Shown: positions 26,960 to 37,295 of the stretch, piece by piece
Layout of the letters: every line of letters begins with the position of its first letter
How positions within the stretch are numbered: position 1 is the first letter of the stretch
From: Ktedonospora formicarum
GTDB lineage: Bacteria; Chloroflexota; Ktedonobacteria; Ktedonobacterales; Ktedonobacteraceae
DNA length: 64,000 nt
Direction: 5' to 3'
Assembly: GCF_016587355.1 (NCBI RefSeq)
Contig: NZ_BNJF01000001.1
Span: forward strand, 2,492,501-2,556,500
The notes under the pieces: model-generated
What the model was told of the DNA's origin: nothing
The model's database searches: none
What the model saw: only the letters and a program-made list of their open reading frames with translations
Translations under genes and position numbers: made by a program

Positions 26960-28012
26960 TTACTCGCTCTGAGTGGCCTCAGTAGAACCGGTCTGGGGCT
27001 TATTCTCAGCAGGAGCGTTAGTCTGAGTCGGAGCCTGCGCTTGCTGCTTCGTCTCTTCAATCGCTGGCTGCTGACGCTCACCCTGTGGACGGGGTCCGCG
27101 CTCGCCTTGTGCGCGTGGTGGGCGCTGGCGCTGCGGTCGATCACCTTGTGGGCGATCACCCTGTGGACGGGGTCCGCGCTCTCCCTGCGGGCGTGGGCCG
27201 CGCGGGGGACGCTCACCACCACGTGTTCGGTCTCCTGATGGACGCTGACCACGTGGGCCGCCCTCGCCTCTGCGGCGATCTGGACGACGGTCGCCCTGTT
27301 CACGCGGGGTGGTAGGTGCAAATGGCTCCGCCTCGAGGCCTTCACGGCGTCTGCTCGGCAAGATATCCCCGCGATAAATCCACACTTTCACGCCAATGAC
27401 GCCGAAGGTGGTACGCGCCTCGGCCAGACCATAGTCAATATCGGCACGCAGAGTATGCAGAGGGACCTTGCCCTCAACCTCTTTCTCTGAGCGGGCAATT
27501 TCTGCGCCACCCAGGCGGCCACCAACAATGATCTTGATGCCTTTCGCATTCGCGCGCATCGACTTCTGAACGGCTTGCTTCATGGCGCGGCGGAAGGAGA
27601 CACGCTTCTCCAATTGATCGGCAATACTGCGTGCCACCAAGTACGCATCCAGCTCAGGCTGGCGGATCTCAATGATCTCAATGCGCACGCGCTTTTGTGT
27701 CTTGGCCTCAAGAGCCGTCTTGAGGCGTTCCACTTTCTCACCACTTTTGCCGATAACAATACCAGGCTTCGCGGTGTTGACCTTTACCAGCACTTGCTTG
27801 GGAGCAGCGCGCTCGATCTCAATTTTAGAGATCGCCGCATCTACTCGTGCCCCAGCCGAGCTGGAAAGCTCTTTAGTGATCAAACGGCGGATCTGGATAT
27901 CCTCCGCCAGGATGTCTTTGTAGTTCTGCTCAGCGTACCAGCGTGACTGCCATGAATCCCAGCCTTTTAAGACGCCGAGCCGGAACCCGATTGGGTTTAC
28001 CTTGTGTCCCAA
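26960..28012 (-). CDS. rpsC: Small ribosomal subunit protein uS3 with a long Arg/Gly/Pro/Gln tail
   Basis: Ribosomal protein S3, part of the mRNA entry tunnel and helicase site. 350 residues against about 210-240 usual. The KH domain ([17 protein letters not shown]) and the C-terminal domain ([36 protein letters not shown]) are complete by about residue 222. The remaining 128 residues are low complexity with repeated RGPRPQGE and DRPQGDRPQ units, then a Gln/Ala/Thr-rich end. The start is TTG 28012, with GGAGG 6 nt upstream. It lies between rplV and rplP. Confidence 0.95.
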   Translation of the reverse strand: MGHKVNPIGFRLGVLKGWDSWQSRWYAEQNYKDILAEDIQIRRLITKELSSSAGARVDAAISKIEIERAAPKQVLVKVNTAKPGIVIGKSGEKVERLKTALEAKTQKRVRIEIIEIRQPELDAYLVARSIADQLEKRVSFRRAMKQAVQKSMRANAKGIKIIVGGRLGGAEIARSEKEVEGKVPLHTLRADIDYGLAEARTTFGVIGVKVWIYRGDILPSRRREGLEAEPFAPTTPREQGDRRPDRRRGEGGPRGQRPSGDRTRGGERPPRGPRPQGERGPRPQGDRPQGDRPQRQRPPRAQGERGPRPQGERQQPAIEETKQQAQAPTQTNAPAENKPQTGSTEATQSE

Positions 28013-28026
28013 AAGTGTCCTCCTTT

Positions 28027-28377
28027 TTAACGTCCCGCGTCAGACGGATCGTCGGAGACGACCACTGTTACATGACAGAAACGTCGCAATATACGAGCTG
28101 CACGACCATGCGATCGTGGCTTCACACGCTTAATGCGGAAAGAGTCATCCGCGACAATGTTAAGAATATACAGATCATCGGGATTGAGATTGTAGTTATT
28201 CTCCGCGTTTGCCGCAGCAGACGCCACTACCTTACGAACAGGAGTGGCACCCGCATTGGGCAGAAACTGAAGAATAGCCAGAGCCTCATTTACGCGAAGC
28301 CCTTTCACCGCGTTTGTGACCAGACGCATCTTACGCGGCGGAATTCCGATGTCCTTTGCAATAGCTCTGACTTGCAT
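28027..28377 (-). CDS. rplV: Large ribosomal subunit protein uL22
   Basis: Ribosomal protein L22, which lines the exit tunnel. 116 residues. Markers: [39 protein letters not shown], and the tunnel hairpin region [13 protein letters not shown], where the common KR(I)xxR pattern is slightly altered. Start ATG 28377 follows GGTGAGGT. It lies between rpsS and rpsC. Confidence 0.96.
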   Translation of the reverse strand: MQVRAIAKDIGIPPRKMRLVTNAVKGLRVNEALAILQFLPNAGATPVRKVVASAAANAENNYNLNPDDLYILNIVADDSFRIKRVKPRSHGRAARILRRFCHVTVVVSDDPSDAGR

Positions 28378-28379
28378 CT

Positions 28380-28667
28380 CTACCTCACCGACGTGGTCTT
28401 CTCATTTTTACCGCCCGCATGACCACGATAGTGTCGAGTGGGGGCGAACTCACCAAGTTTATGACCTACCATGTTCTCAGTAATATAGATAGGTACATGG
28501 GTCTTGCCATTATGTACGCCAATAGTCATCCCTACCATTTCAGGGAAGATCATCGAGGCACGCGACCAGGTTTTGATCAGGCGGCGGTCGCCGCTCTTAC
28601 GCATGACCAGTACCTTTTTCCTGAGCGACTCGTGTATATACGGTCCCTTTTTCCTTGAGCGCGACAT
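28380..28667 (-). CDS. rpsS: Small ribosomal subunit protein uS19
   Basis: Ribosomal protein S19, 30S head, contacts tRNA with S13. 95 residues, normal. [18 protein letters not shown] at the start, [38 protein letters not shown] and PTRHYRGH are typical. Start ATG 28667 follows AGGAGG. It lies 3 bases after rplB and 2 before rplV. Confidence 0.98.
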   Translation of the reverse strand: MSRSRKKGPYIHESLRKKVLVMRKSGDRRLIKTWSRASMIFPEMVGMTIGVHNGKTHVPIYITENMVGHKLGEFAPTRHYRGHAGGKNEKTTSVR

Positions 28668-28670
28668 TCC

Positions 28671-29507
28671 TTACTTCCTCCTGCCCGCATTGCGGCGACG
28701 CACAATGAAGCGATTGGTCCTCTTATTCCTACGCGTTTTGTAGCCCATCGCAGGCTTGCCCCAGGGCGTCTGTGGCTGACCACCAATAGGTGCTCGGCCC
28801 TCACCACCACCATGAGGATGATCGCGCGGGTTCATTACCGATCCACGGACGGTTGGGCGGCGCCCCATATGGCGCGCACGACCAGCTTTACCGATATTGA
28901 CGTTCTCGTGATCCGCGTTTCCGACCTGACCAATCGTTGCAATACACAGGATATGCACATTGCGCTGCTCGCCAGAAGGAAGGCGCAACAGAGCATAGTC
29001 GCCCTCTTTCGCCATAAGCTGAATACCAACGCCTGCGCCACGGGCAAGCTGGCCGCCGCGCCCACGCTCCAGTTCCACATTATGAATAGTGGTACCTGTT
29101 GGAATGTTCTTCAATGGCAGGGCATTACCAACCCTGATATCCGCTTCAGGACCCGCCTCTACACGGTCTCCGACCTTCAGGCCCAAAGGTGCGATGATAT
29201 AGCGCTTTTCGCCATCAAGATAATGCAGAAGAGCAATATTGGCTGAGCGATTTGGATCATATTCAATTGCCGCAACCCTGGCTGGTACACCAAACTTATT
29301 GCGCTTGAAATCGATGATACGATAGGCGCGCTTGGCACCACCACCACGGTGACGCGTGGTAATTTTACCCTGATTGTTACGACCAGAATGTTTCTTAAGC
29401 GAAACGGTCAGAGACTTCTCTGGTCGTGTTTTGGTGATCTCCTCGAATGTCGAGACGGACATGCCACGACGCCCGGGAGACGTTGGTCGATACTGTCTGA
29501 TTGGCAT
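28671..29507 (-). CDS. rplB: Large ribosomal subunit protein uL2
   Basis: Ribosomal protein L2, needed for peptidyl transferase function and subunit joining. 278 residues, normal. Markers: [65 protein letters not shown], and the conserved C-terminal [20 protein letters not shown]. Start ATG 29507 has a weak site. It lies between rplW and rpsS. Confidence 0.98.
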   Translation of the reverse strand: MPIRQYRPTSPGRRGMSVSTFEEITKTRPEKSLTVSLKKHSGRNNQGKITTRHRGGGAKRAYRIIDFKRNKFGVPARVAAIEYDPNRSANIALLHYLDGEKRYIIAPLGLKVGDRVEAGPEADIRVGNALPLKNIPTGTTIHNVELERGRGGQLARGAGVGIQLMAKEGDYALLRLPSGEQRNVHILCIATIGQVGNADHENVNIGKAGRARHMGRRPTVRGSVMNPRDHPHGGGEGRAPIGGQPQTPWGKPAMGYKTRRNKRTNRFIVRRRNAGRRK

Positions 29508-29519
29508 CTCTTCTATCCC

Positions 29520-29816
29520 TTACGCCTTCATAGCGTCGATTGTCTGTCCTTCTTTCAAAGTGACAATCGCCTTCTTCCATTCGCGGGCCGCTACTGGTCG
29601 AGGGGCGGCACCTCGTCGACGGATGAAGCGCGGCTTGCCAGGCATACGCATCACATTGACATGCTTCACCTGAACATTGAAAACCGTTTCGACCGCACGA
29701 CGTATGTCAACTTTCGTCGCTTTCTTCGCCACTTCGAAGGTATACTGATTCTGCTCTTGCAGCCTCACCGTTTTCTCAGTGAGAATACCTCGGCGTAGTA
29801 TCTCTGTGACTTCCAC
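29520..29816 (-). CDS. rplW: Large ribosomal subunit protein uL23
   Basis: Ribosomal protein L23, at the tunnel exit and docking point for trigger factor and SRP. 98 residues. LRRGILTEKTVRLQEQNQYTF, KVDIRRAVETVFNVQVKHVN and the ...WKKAIVTLKEGQTIDAM end are typical. The start is GTG 29816, with GAGGAGG 8 nt upstream. It lies between rplD and rplB. Confidence 0.96.
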   Translation of the reverse strand: MEVTEILRRGILTEKTVRLQEQNQYTFEVAKKATKVDIRRAVETVFNVQVKHVNVMRMPGKPRFIRRRGAAPRPVAAREWKKAIVTLKEGQTIDAMKA

Positions 29817-29833
29817 AGTGTGTTCCTCCTCGC

Positions 29834-30538
29834 CTACGCTTCGCTACTTGTTTCCGCTACGGTAGCTTCGTCGGCAATCTTGAGAGTGGCATCTTCCGCG
29901 CTCAGGCCTTCGCCAAAGACCAGTTCGATCCAGCGAACCGTCTTGCGCGGCATGACGACATAATCGTGCTTCAGCAGCTCAACAACATTGATCGAGGAGA
30001 CATGCTGCACTTTCGCCGTAGGAATGTTGCGTGCAGATAGTACAACGTTCTCATCACGCACAGGCAACATCATCAGGACCTTTTTCCCCTCGCCTGCTGG
30101 CAAGTTTTTCAGCATTTCCAGCATTTCTTTGGTGCGAGGAGCCTCAAGTTGCAATTCATCCATAACGATCAAGCTCTGGTTGGCTACCTTATCGGAAAGC
30201 ACCGAGCGAATCGCCAGGCGACGCATCTTCTTAGGTACATCGTGATGGTACGGATGTGGCTTAGGACCAAATACTGTACCGCCGCCACGGAACTGTGGTG
30301 CGCGTGTGCTACCCTGGCGGGCGCGACCTGTACCCTTCTGCCTATAAGGTTTTTTATTACCACCCGACACTTCACTGCGAGTCTTGGTTGAAGCTGTACC
30401 TTGACGGCGGTTGACCAGTTGTGCTGTGACGACCTGGTGCAAAACCGCCATGTTGGGAGTAACTCCGAACACCTGCTCGCTCAGTTCGAGCTGCTCTAAG
30501 GCCTCTCCGGCCATGTTATACACTGTAGTCGAGGGCAT
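29834..30538 (-). CDS. rplD: Large ribosomal subunit protein uL4
   Basis: Ribosomal protein L4, exit-tunnel constriction; it represses the S10 operon in enterobacteria. 234 residues. [39 protein letters not shown] and [20 protein letters not shown] mark the tunnel loop. The C-terminus has about 20 extra residues. Start ATG 30538 follows GAGGT. It lies 5 bases after rplC. Confidence 0.97.
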   Translation of the reverse strand: MPSTTVYNMAGEALEQLELSEQVFGVTPNMAVLHQVVTAQLVNRRQGTASTKTRSEVSGGNKKPYRQKGTGRARQGSTRAPQFRGGGTVFGPKPHPYHHDVPKKMRRLAIRSVLSDKVANQSLIVMDELQLEAPRTKEMLEMLKNLPAGEGKKVLMMLPVRDENVVLSARNIPTAKVQHVSSINVVELLKHDYVVMPRKTVRWIELVFGEGLSAEDATLKIADEATVAETSSEA

Positions 30539-30543
30539 TTCGG

Positions 30544-31329
30544 TTACCTCATCACAAGCTTCTTAATCGTGAGCAAGCTGCCATTGGCACCAGGCACCGA
30601 ACCCTTTACCACCAGCAGATTACGCTCAGGATCAGACTGAACGATTTGCAGTTTCTTTGCCGTTACGCGGGCATTTCCCATACGACCAGCCATGCGCGTG
30701 CCCTTCAGGACGCGACCTGGAGTCGTACCGGAACCAATGGAGCCAGGAGCGCGCAAGCGGTCCGACTGACCGTGTGTGCGTGGGCCGCCACGGAAATTGT
30801 GGCGCTTGACACCACCCTGGAAACCCTTACCTTTTGAGGTTCCCACGATGTCAACGGTCTCACCATCGGTAAACAGGCTCGCATCAAAGCTGGTTCCCAG
30901 CTCCACGCTTCCTGTATCTGTGCCTTCCTGCAATCCAACCTCGCGTAGCACCTTGAAGGGGCCAAGCTCTGGACCCGGGCGGCGCTGGCGGTTCTCTCTG
31001 ATCTGGAGCAACTTGCGTACTTGCTTGCTCTGTTTCTCTTCGGTCTCGTCTTCTTTTTTCGCCTGCTGATCGACAGTTTGCAACTTCTTGCGCTGAGCCT
31101 TCAACAAGGGCAGGCTATGACCGAGATGTCCCAATTCCGGGCGAGTTGTATGTTTAAGGGTGGTTTCTTCGAAACCAATCTGCACCGCCTCATACCCATC
31201 TTTGGAAACGGTCTTTACCTGGGTTACGATGCAGGGGCCGACCTCAATGACGGTGACCGGAATGACGGTGCCGTTCGGTCCAAAGACCTGGGTCATGCCG
31301 ATTTTCCTGCCCAACAATGCATCTAGCAT
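30544..31329 (-). CDS. rplC: Large ribosomal subunit protein uL3 with a charged insertion
   Basis: Ribosomal protein L3, an assembly initiator near the peptidyl transferase centre. 261 residues, about 45-50 more than usual. Start MLDALLGRKIGMTQVFGPNG, then about residues 75-120 form a Lys/Gln/Glu-rich insertion with a coiled-coil look. The core resumes at VGTSKGKGFQGGVKRHNFRG and GSIGSGTTPGRVLKGTRMAG, containing the modified-Gln loop region. Start ATG 31329 follows GAGGT. A 234-base spacer separates it from rpsJ. Confidence 0.96.
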   Translation of the reverse strand: MLDALLGRKIGMTQVFGPNGTVIPVTVIEVGPCIVTQVKTVSKDGYEAVQIGFEETTLKHTTRPELGHLGHSLPLLKAQRKKLQTVDQQAKKEDETEEKQSKQVRKLLQIRENRQRRPGPELGPFKVLREVGLQEGTDTGSVELGTSFDASLFTDGETVDIVGTSKGKGFQGGVKRHNFRGGPRTHGQSDRLRAPGSIGSGTTPGRVLKGTRMAGRMGNARVTAKKLQIVQSDPERNLLVVKGSVPGANGSLLTIKKLVMR

Positions 31330-31563
31330 ACTTTTTTACCTCTTCATACTGCAGGAGCCCAAATGGTCAGTTCTTCGTCGCCTCTCGTTTAGAGATCGAG
31401 CATTAACGCTCTTATCCACCCTCCATGTCCAAATAAGACACACAAAATGGTTCCCATCCCTGCAACAACGCTTTACTGCTCCTCTTTGGCCTTCCTCACT
31501 GCTTACACAGTGGTTTTGACATGCCCTCAAATATGGTCTTGGGCACGTCTCTCACACCGCGAG

Positions 31564-31881
31564 CTAGAGCTTGATCTCAATGTCTACGCCTGCGGGCAGA
31601 TTCAAATGAGTCAGGGCTTCGACAGTCTTGTTCGTATGATCGACAATATCAATCAGACGCTTATGCGTACGAATCTCGAACTGGTCGCGCGCGTCCTTGT
31701 CGATAAAGGTCGAGCGCATAACCGTGTACTTATCAATCTTCGTGGGCAGCGGCACCGGCCCTGAAACGCGAGCACCCGTGCGCTGAGCGGTATCCACGAT
31801 TTGCATTGCCGATTGATCGAGAATGCGGTGGTCAAACGCCTTCAGGCGAATGCGAATGCGCTGCTTTGATCCCGTAGCCAT
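31564..31881 (-). CDS. rpsJ: Small ribosomal subunit protein uS10
   Basis: Ribosomal protein S10 (NusE), which also joins NusB in antitermination. 105 residues. [20 protein letters not shown] at the start, [17 protein letters not shown], and the end [14 protein letters not shown] are typical. Start ATG 31881 follows CAGGAG. It is the first gene of the S10 block and follows tuf with a 73-base spacer holding a hairpin. Confidence 0.97.
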   Translation of the reverse strand: MATGSKQRIRIRLKAFDHRILDQSAMQIVDTAQRTGARVSGPVPLPTKIDKYTVMRSTFIDKDARDQFEIRTHKRLIDIVDHTNKTVEALTHLNLPAGVDIEIKL

Positions 31882-31912
31882 GTTTTTTCTCCTGAAAGGT
31901 TCCCAACAATCA

Positions 31913-31934
31913 GAGAGGCTGTTTCCAGCCTCTC
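31913..31934 (-). promoter_or_regulatory. Hairpin between tuf and rpsJ
   Basis: GAGAGGCTG (31913-31921) and CAGCCTCTC (31926-31934) form a perfect 9-bp stem with a TTTC loop. No T-run follows on the minus strand, so it looks more like an RNA processing or stabilising stem than a full terminator. Confidence 0.6.
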
Positions 31935-31954
31935 CTTATGGGTTTACCTTACCT

Positions 31955-33160
31955 TTATGCAAGAACCTTCGTGCAGATGCCAGCACCGACGGTGCGACCA
32001 CCTTCGCGAATGGCGAACTTCACGCCCTCTTCCATCGCGACCGGTTGGATCAGCTCGACCGTCATCTCAATGTTATCACCTGGCATCACCATCTCCACTC
32101 CCTCCGGCAACTTGATCGATCCCGTCACGTCCGTTGTGCGGACATAGAACTGAGGACGATACCCGTTGAAGAATGGCGTGTGACGACCACCCTCTTCCTT
32201 CGAGAGCACATACACCTGCGCCAGGAAGTTCTTGTGCGGCTTGATCGAGCCTGGCTTCGCCAGGACCTGACCACGCTCGATGTCCGTGCGCTCAACACCA
32301 CGCAGCAAGCAGCCGACGTTGTCTCCCGCCTGGCCCTCGTCCAGCGTCTTCTGGAACATCTCAACACCGGTCACCACCACCGTGCGGATGTCCTCTTTCA
32401 TGCCGATGATCTCTATGTTCTCACCGACCTTCACGACACCACGCTCGATACGACCCGTCGCCACGGTACCGCGACCCTTAATGCCGAAGACATCTTCTAC
32501 TGGCATCAGGAACGGCTTGTCCGTCGCGCGTGGGGGCGTTGGGATGTACTCGTCCACCTGGTCCATCAGGTCCCAGATGCACTTGGCATCCGGATCGTTG
32601 CGGGTCAGATCGCCTTTGCTCTCCAGCGCCTTGAGGGCCGAGCCACGGATGACAGGCACATCGTCGCCAGGGAACTGATAGCGTGAGAGCAACTCACGGA
32701 CTTCCAGCTCGACGAGCTCAAGGAGCTCCTCATCTTCCATCATGTCGCACTTGTTGAGGAAGACGACCATCGCCGGAACCTCAACCTGCTGTGCCAGCAG
32801 GACGTGCTCGCGCGTCTGAGGCATGGGACCGTCAGGAGCGCTGACCACCAGGATGGCGCCGTCCATCTGAGCGGCACCGGTGATCATATTCTTGATGTAG
32901 TCGGCGTGACCAGGGCAGTCCACGTGAGCGTAGTGGCGCTTCTCGGTCTGGTACTCCAGGTGAGCAATCGAGATGGTGATACCGCGCTCGCGCTCTTCGG
33001 GGGCCTTGTCGATCTGGTCGAAGGCCGTGTATTTGGCAAGCTGAGCAGAGGCCAGGGTCTTGGTGATGGCCGCGGTCAGGGTCGTCTTGCCATGGTCGAT
33101 GTGTCCAATGGTACCCACATTAACGTGGGGCTTTGTACGCTCAAACTTCTGTTTAGCCAT
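31955..33160 (-). CDS. tuf: Elongation factor Tu
   Basis: GTPase that carries aminoacyl-tRNA to the ribosome. 401 residues. P-loop GHIDHGKT at 19-26, the switch I region around [25 protein letters not shown] near 81-85, NKCD near 135-138 and the domain-2 motif [20 protein letters not shown]. Start ATG 33160 follows AAAGGA. It lies after fusA with a 381-base spacer. This is the only tuf copy in the window. Low-GC intergenic sequence around it contrasts with the gene's high GC, as expected for a highly expressed gene. Confidence 0.98.
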   Translation of the reverse strand: MAKQKFERTKPHVNVGTIGHIDHGKTTLTAAITKTLASAQLAKYTAFDQIDKAPEERERGITISIAHLEYQTEKRHYAHVDCPGHADYIKNMITGAAQMDGAILVVSAPDGPMPQTREHVLLAQQVEVPAMVVFLNKCDMMEDEELLELVELEVRELLSRYQFPGDDVPVIRGSALKALESKGDLTRNDPDAKCIWDLMDQVDEYIPTPPRATDKPFLMPVEDVFGIKGRGTVATGRIERGVVKVGENIEIIGMKEDIRTVVVTGVEMFQKTLDEGQAGDNVGCLLRGVERTDIERGQVLAKPGSIKPHKNFLAQVYVLSKEEGGRHTPFFNGYRPQFYVRTTDVTGSIKLPEGVEMVMPGDNIEMTVELIQPVAMEEGVKFAIREGGRTVGAGICTKVLA

Positions 33161-33541
33161 TATGTTTAATCCTTTTAAACTTCTTTTTGTCTTCTACCTT
33201 ACCGTAGAAGCATTCGTCCTGTTAGAGGGTTGCGTCCTGACCCGGTTGGCCTGTCCCTGAGTTCGGCATCGGGCAGGTTCCTCTTAGTCTTGAGCCAAAA
33301 CACGCAAAGGAGATTGTACTCTCTTATGGCACTCTCTGACAAGTATGTAGGAAGGTTTGGGGGCTCATCGAGTTCCACTTGTTCACATACCATCAGTATA
33401 TACTTGCAAGTGGCACAGATTCCACCGCTTCGACCATCCCCGCCAACCTATTTTTCAGCACTCGTCCGCCGCTTGCAGCGATCCAACACCACAAGCGGCG
33501 GATACGATTACCTTTGCATTGCTACGAATCAGGCTTGAGAT
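33161..33541. other. fusA-tuf intergenic region with two hairpins
   Basis: 381 bases, no gene. It holds an 11-bp stem near the fusA stop (33465-33502) and a 7-bp stem, CTTCTAC/GTAGAAG (33191-33210), about 30 bases upstream of the tuf start. A promoter for tuf is plausible but was not identified. Confidence 0.55.
33465..33502 (-). terminator. Hairpin after fusA
   Basis: TCCGCCGCTTG (33465-33475) and CAAGCGGCGGA (33492-33502) form a perfect 11-bp stem 40 bases beyond the fusA stop. No T-run follows on the minus strand, so termination may be partial or absent. Confidence 0.5.
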
Positions 33542-35617
33542 TTAGCGGCTTGACTTCGCGATAATCTCTTCAGCGATGTTCTTAGGAACAGGATCGTAGT
33601 GAGACAACTCCATCGAGTAGCTCGCACGTCCGCTCGTCATCGAACGCAGCTCATTCACGTAGCCGAACATTTCAGACAGGGGGACATGTCCCTTCACCAC
33701 ATGATAGTCACCACGTGTTTCCATACCAAGGATAGTACCACGGCGGCGGTTAAGGTCACCAATCACATCGCCATAGAAATCCTCAGGAGTTGTGACTTCC
33801 ACAGTCATAACTGGCTCCAGCAGGACGGGCCCAGCTTTGCGAACCGCTTCTTTGACGCCAATCGAGCCAGCTATTTTAAAGGCTGCCTCACTGGAGTCAA
33901 CATCGTGATATGAACCATCATAGAGAGCGACTTTCACGTCAATCACCGGGAACCCAGCGATAATGCCGTTATCCAACGCCTCTCTTACGCCTTGCTCGGT
34001 TGGTTTGACGTATTCCCTCGGCACGGTACCACCAACGACCTCGTTAACGAAATCATTGCCTTTACCACGCTCGTTTGGCTCAACACGCAGCCAGACATCA
34101 CCATACTGACCACTACCACCAGTCTGGCGGACATGGCGACCTTGCGCCTGTGCCGTCTTGGTGATGGTCTCACGATAAGCCACCTGCGGGCGACCAACGT
34201 TCGCCTCGACTTTAAACTCGCGGAAGAGGCGATCCTGAACGACTTCCAGGTGTAACTCACCCATACCTGCGATGATCGTCTGACCAGATTCTTGATCAGT
34301 GTGAACATGGAAGGTTGGATCTTCTTCGGCCAGCTTTCCAAGCGCTACGCCCATCTTTTCCTGATCGGCGCGAGTTTTCGGCTCAATCGCGATCTCGATA
34401 ACCGGCACAGGGAACTGGATTTTTTCCAGGACAATCGGCTTGGACGCATCTGAAAGCGTATCACCGGTAAAGGTGTTGCGCAATCCAACGGCGGCACAAA
34501 TGTCTCCTGCTCGAATCTCGTCGATATCTTCGCGGTGGTTAGCATGCATACGCAGAAGGCGACCAACGCGCTCAGTCTTACCCTTCGTGCTATTCTCTAC
34601 AGATGCACCCTTCTTCAAGGTGCCAGAGTAGATGCGAACATAAGAAAGGCGACCAACGAAGGGATCGGAGACGATCTTAAAGACCAGGGCACTCAAAGGT
34701 GCATTATCATCAACTTCGCGGGTCTCTTCCTGCTCCGTGTCAGGATTGATGCCAGTGGGTAGCGCGATATCAATAGGCGAAGGCAGGTAGTAGATGACGG
34801 CATCAAGCATAGCCTGGACGCCCTTGTTCTTGTAGGAGCTACCGCAGAGCACTGGCACCAGCGCGTTAGTGATGGTGGCCTTACGCAGCGCGGCGCGAAT
34901 CTCCTCAGCAGAAATCGCTTCGCCCTCAAGATACTTCAGGGTCAATTCTTCATCGGTCTCCGCAACACGCTCAACCATTGTATCGCGATGTTGTTGTGCC
35001 TCGTCCTTCAGCTCATCTGGAATCTCGTTGATGATAGGAGACGCGCCCTTTTCATCAGTGAAGGTCACAGCCTTCATCTCAATCAGATCGATGAAACCCT
35101 TGAAATCGCTCTCACGCCCCAGGGGAATCTGAATCGGCACAGGCACCGCGCTCAAGCGCTCTCTGATCATATCAACCGTGCGCCAGAAATCCGCACCAGT
35201 GCGATCCATCTTATTGACATAACAGATACGAGGAACGTTATATTTATTTGCCTGACGCCAGACAGTCTCTGACTGTGGCTCGACACCAGCAACGGCGTCA
35301 AACACAACAACGCCGCCGTCGAGAACGCGCAGGTTGCGCTCGACCTCAGCCGTGAAATCGACGTGGCCTGGGGTGTCAATAATATTGACATGGTGACCAT
35401 TCCAGGAACATGTCGTGGCTGCTGATGTAATCGTGATACCACGCTCCTGCTCCTGCGGCATCCAGTCCATAGTCGCGCCACCCTCATGTACCTCACCGAT
35501 GCGGTGAATACGCCCGGTGTAGTAAAGGATGCGCTCAGTGGTGGTTGTCTTACCAGCGTCAATGTGAGCGATGATACCGATATTGCGTGTTTTTTCGAGT
35601 GGGAATTCTCTAGCCAT
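33542..35617 (-). CDS. fusA: Elongation factor G
   Basis: Translocase GTPase, 691 residues. P-loop AHIDAGKT at 17-24, [29 protein letters not shown], and domain IV/V features ([22 protein letters not shown], and [18 protein letters not shown] near the end). Start ATG 35617 has only a weak site and may be coupled to rpsG, whose stop is 11 bases upstream. The order rpsL-rpsG-fusA-tuf is the standard str operon. Confidence 0.98.
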   Translation of the reverse strand: MAREFPLEKTRNIGIIAHIDAGKTTTTERILYYTGRIHRIGEVHEGGATMDWMPQEQERGITITSAATTCSWNGHHVNIIDTPGHVDFTAEVERNLRVLDGGVVVFDAVAGVEPQSETVWRQANKYNVPRICYVNKMDRTGADFWRTVDMIRERLSAVPVPIQIPLGRESDFKGFIDLIEMKAVTFTDEKGASPIINEIPDELKDEAQQHRDTMVERVAETDEELTLKYLEGEAISAEEIRAALRKATITNALVPVLCGSSYKNKGVQAMLDAVIYYLPSPIDIALPTGINPDTEQEETREVDDNAPLSALVFKIVSDPFVGRLSYVRIYSGTLKKGASVENSTKGKTERVGRLLRMHANHREDIDEIRAGDICAAVGLRNTFTGDTLSDASKPIVLEKIQFPVPVIEIAIEPKTRADQEKMGVALGKLAEEDPTFHVHTDQESGQTIIAGMGELHLEVVQDRLFREFKVEANVGRPQVAYRETITKTAQAQGRHVRQTGGSGQYGDVWLRVEPNERGKGNDFVNEVVGGTVPREYVKPTEQGVREALDNGIIAGFPVIDVKVALYDGSYHDVDSSEAAFKIAGSIGVKEAVRKAGPVLLEPVMTVEVTTPEDFYGDVIGDLNRRRGTILGMETRGDYHVVKGHVPLSEMFGYVNELRSMTSGRASYSMELSHYDPVPKNIAEEIIAKSSR

Positions 35618-35628
35618 GATGTTATTAT

Positions 35629-36099
35629 TTACCAGCGATAATGAGCGAAGGCCCTATTGGACTCCGCCATCTTGTGGGTCTCCTCACGTTTTTTAATGGT
35701 GGAACCTTGACCCGCCGCAGCGTCCATCAACTCATTGGCCAGCTTCTCCGACATTGTTCTGCCGTTTCTTGAGCGTGCAGCACGAATGAGCCAGCGCATT
35801 GCCAGCGCACCACCACGGTCTCTGCGGACTTCCACAGGCACCTGGTAGGTTGAGCCACCAACACGGCGGGGCTTTACCTCGATACTGGGTGTGGCATTTT
35901 TCAATGCCTGTTCAAACACCTCAATGGAAGGGCGCTTCTGCTTAGCTTCAATGGCGTCCAGCGCATCGTAGAGAATACGCTCAGCCAGGCTCCGCTTACC
36001 ATCAACCATCATTTTGTTGATGAAGCGAGCCACGTTACGGCTTTTGAATTTTGCATCCGGCACATCAGGCCGTCGCACTACTCTCTTACGTCTTGGCAA
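35629..36099 (-). CDS. rpsG: Small ribosomal subunit protein uS7
   Basis: Ribosomal protein S7, head-assembly initiator and str-operon repressor in E. coli. 156 residues, normal. [18 protein letters not shown] at the start, [44 protein letters not shown] and the end [14 protein letters not shown] are typical. The start is TTG 36099, with GGGAGG 6 nt upstream. A 574-base gap separates it from rpsL. Confidence 0.97.
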   Translation of the reverse strand: MPRRKRVVRRPDVPDAKFKSRNVARFINKMMVDGKRSLAERILYDALDAIEAKQKRPSIEVFEQALKNATPSIEVKPRRVGGSTYQVPVEVRRDRGGALAMRWLIRAARSRNGRTMSEKLANELMDAAAGQGSTIKKREETHKMAESNRAFAHYRW

Positions 36100-36673
36100 T
36101 TTCTGCCTCCCTTTCAGCCATTCAGACGCGAAGCAAACATACCCTAGAATATCTTCGGCTAGTAGGAGAAATCAGCGCATCCCTCTGGCCCATTTTCCCT
36201 ATTGTCGCTGCTTCGTAGATCTCTGAATGCTATTTTGTCCTCTTCAAACCATAAAACCGACGCTCGCGCGTCCAGTGCAAGATATGCTTGTGCCTCACAA
36301 GAGCGCCTCGCTCCGCATCAGCGAGGGCAAGTTTACAGACACCAGAAAAGGCGTCGAGCCAAACGATTAAGGCTAATTCTTGCTTTCCGCCTTAATCTCT
36401 CTCTGACGCCTACACGCGGGCGCCTTTCCTTATTCCCCACTCGCTCCAATCAGGGAGACGTATGAGAACCATAGTCATCTCGATATATCCTATCATCGAG
36501 CACACTATGATCAGGAGGACACCCGACTATCACCATGTTTCAGCCACGGTGACCGTGATAGCTAACCTACCATGAAAAGCAGGTCATTGGCGCGGACTTG
36601 ATGACTACTCCAGCTTACCCTGGCATTCCCATCAAGCCGCGGCTTGCGGGTAATACTAACGCAACCGGGCAGC
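36100..36673. other. Long rpsL-rpsG intergenic region
   Basis: 574 bases with no credible ORF, an unusually long break inside a str operon. It holds a small hairpin (CACGG/CCGTG, 36545-36557) and a 12-base palindrome (36633-36644) close to the rpsL stop. I saw no -10/-35 pair worth calling. It may hold a leader with S7-type autoregulation or an internal promoter. Confidence 0.55.
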
Positions 36674-37123
36674 TTAGCGCTTGCCTTTGGCTGGTGCCGC
36701 AGCCTGTCCAGGCTTCGGACGCTTCGCTCCATACTTCGAGCGACCCTGGCGACGCTTTGAGACACCATCGCTGTCCAGGGTACCACGAACAATATGATAA
36801 CGCACACTCGGCAGGTCTTTCACACGACCGCCGCGAATGAGAACGACGGAGTGCTCCTGCAAGTTGTGCCCCTCACCAGGAATATATGCGGTAACTTCCA
36901 TCTGGTTTGAAAGGCGAACACGAGCAATCTTACGCATTGCCGAATTCGGCTTCTTTGGGGTCATCGTACGCACCTGCGTGCAGACTCCACGTTTCTGTGG
37001 GGACCCGCGTAGGCGCGATGTTTTATTCTTCAGCGCGTTGTATGAGTACAGCAGCGCTGGGGCCTTAACCTTTTTCTGTTTTTGCTTGCGGCCCTTCCGG
37101 ATCAATTGATTGATTGTCGGCAA
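36674..37123 (-). CDS. rpsL: Small ribosomal subunit protein uS12
   Basis: Ribosomal protein S12 at the decoding centre, target of streptomycin-resistance mutations. 149 residues, with a Lys-rich tail longer than usual. [13 protein letters not shown] at the start, [21 protein letters not shown] (Lys43 equivalent in TPKKPNS) and [17 protein letters not shown] (Lys88 equivalent) are wild-type. The start is TTG 37123, with GGGAGG 8 nt upstream. It follows rpoC, with repeat element C in the 172-base gap. Confidence 0.97.
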   Translation of the reverse strand: MPTINQLIRKGRKQKQKKVKAPALLYSYNALKNKTSRLRGSPQKRGVCTQVRTMTPKKPNSAMRKIARVRLSNQMEVTAYIPGEGHNLQEHSVVLIRGGRVKDLPSVRYHIVRGTLDSDGVSKRRQGRSKYGAKRPKPGQAAAPAKGKR

Positions 37124-37163
37124 GGAAAGATCCTCCCTGTCCCTACTTAAGAGAGATTGTAAT

Positions 37164-37234
37164 ACCTTACATGAAAAACCTGCGCCGATGACGCTTCTAG
37201 CGCCCGCGCACTCAGGTTTTTGAATAAGGAGTAA
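37164..37234 (+). repeat. Intergenic inverted-repeat element, copy C
   Basis: Left end ACCTTACATGAAAAACCTG and right end CTCAGGTTTTTGAATAAGGAGTAA (37211-37234) pair across AAAAACCTG/CAGGTTTTT and outward. An inner GC-rich segment (GCGCC...GGCGC-like, 37182-37208) can fold. It lies between rpoC and rpsL, both minus strand; the motif reads on the plus strand. Confidence 0.75.
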
Positions 37235-37295
37235 GCGCGGATAGCATGGCTGCTACCCGCGACTTTCTTTCACATATACGCGGTTGCATATAATA

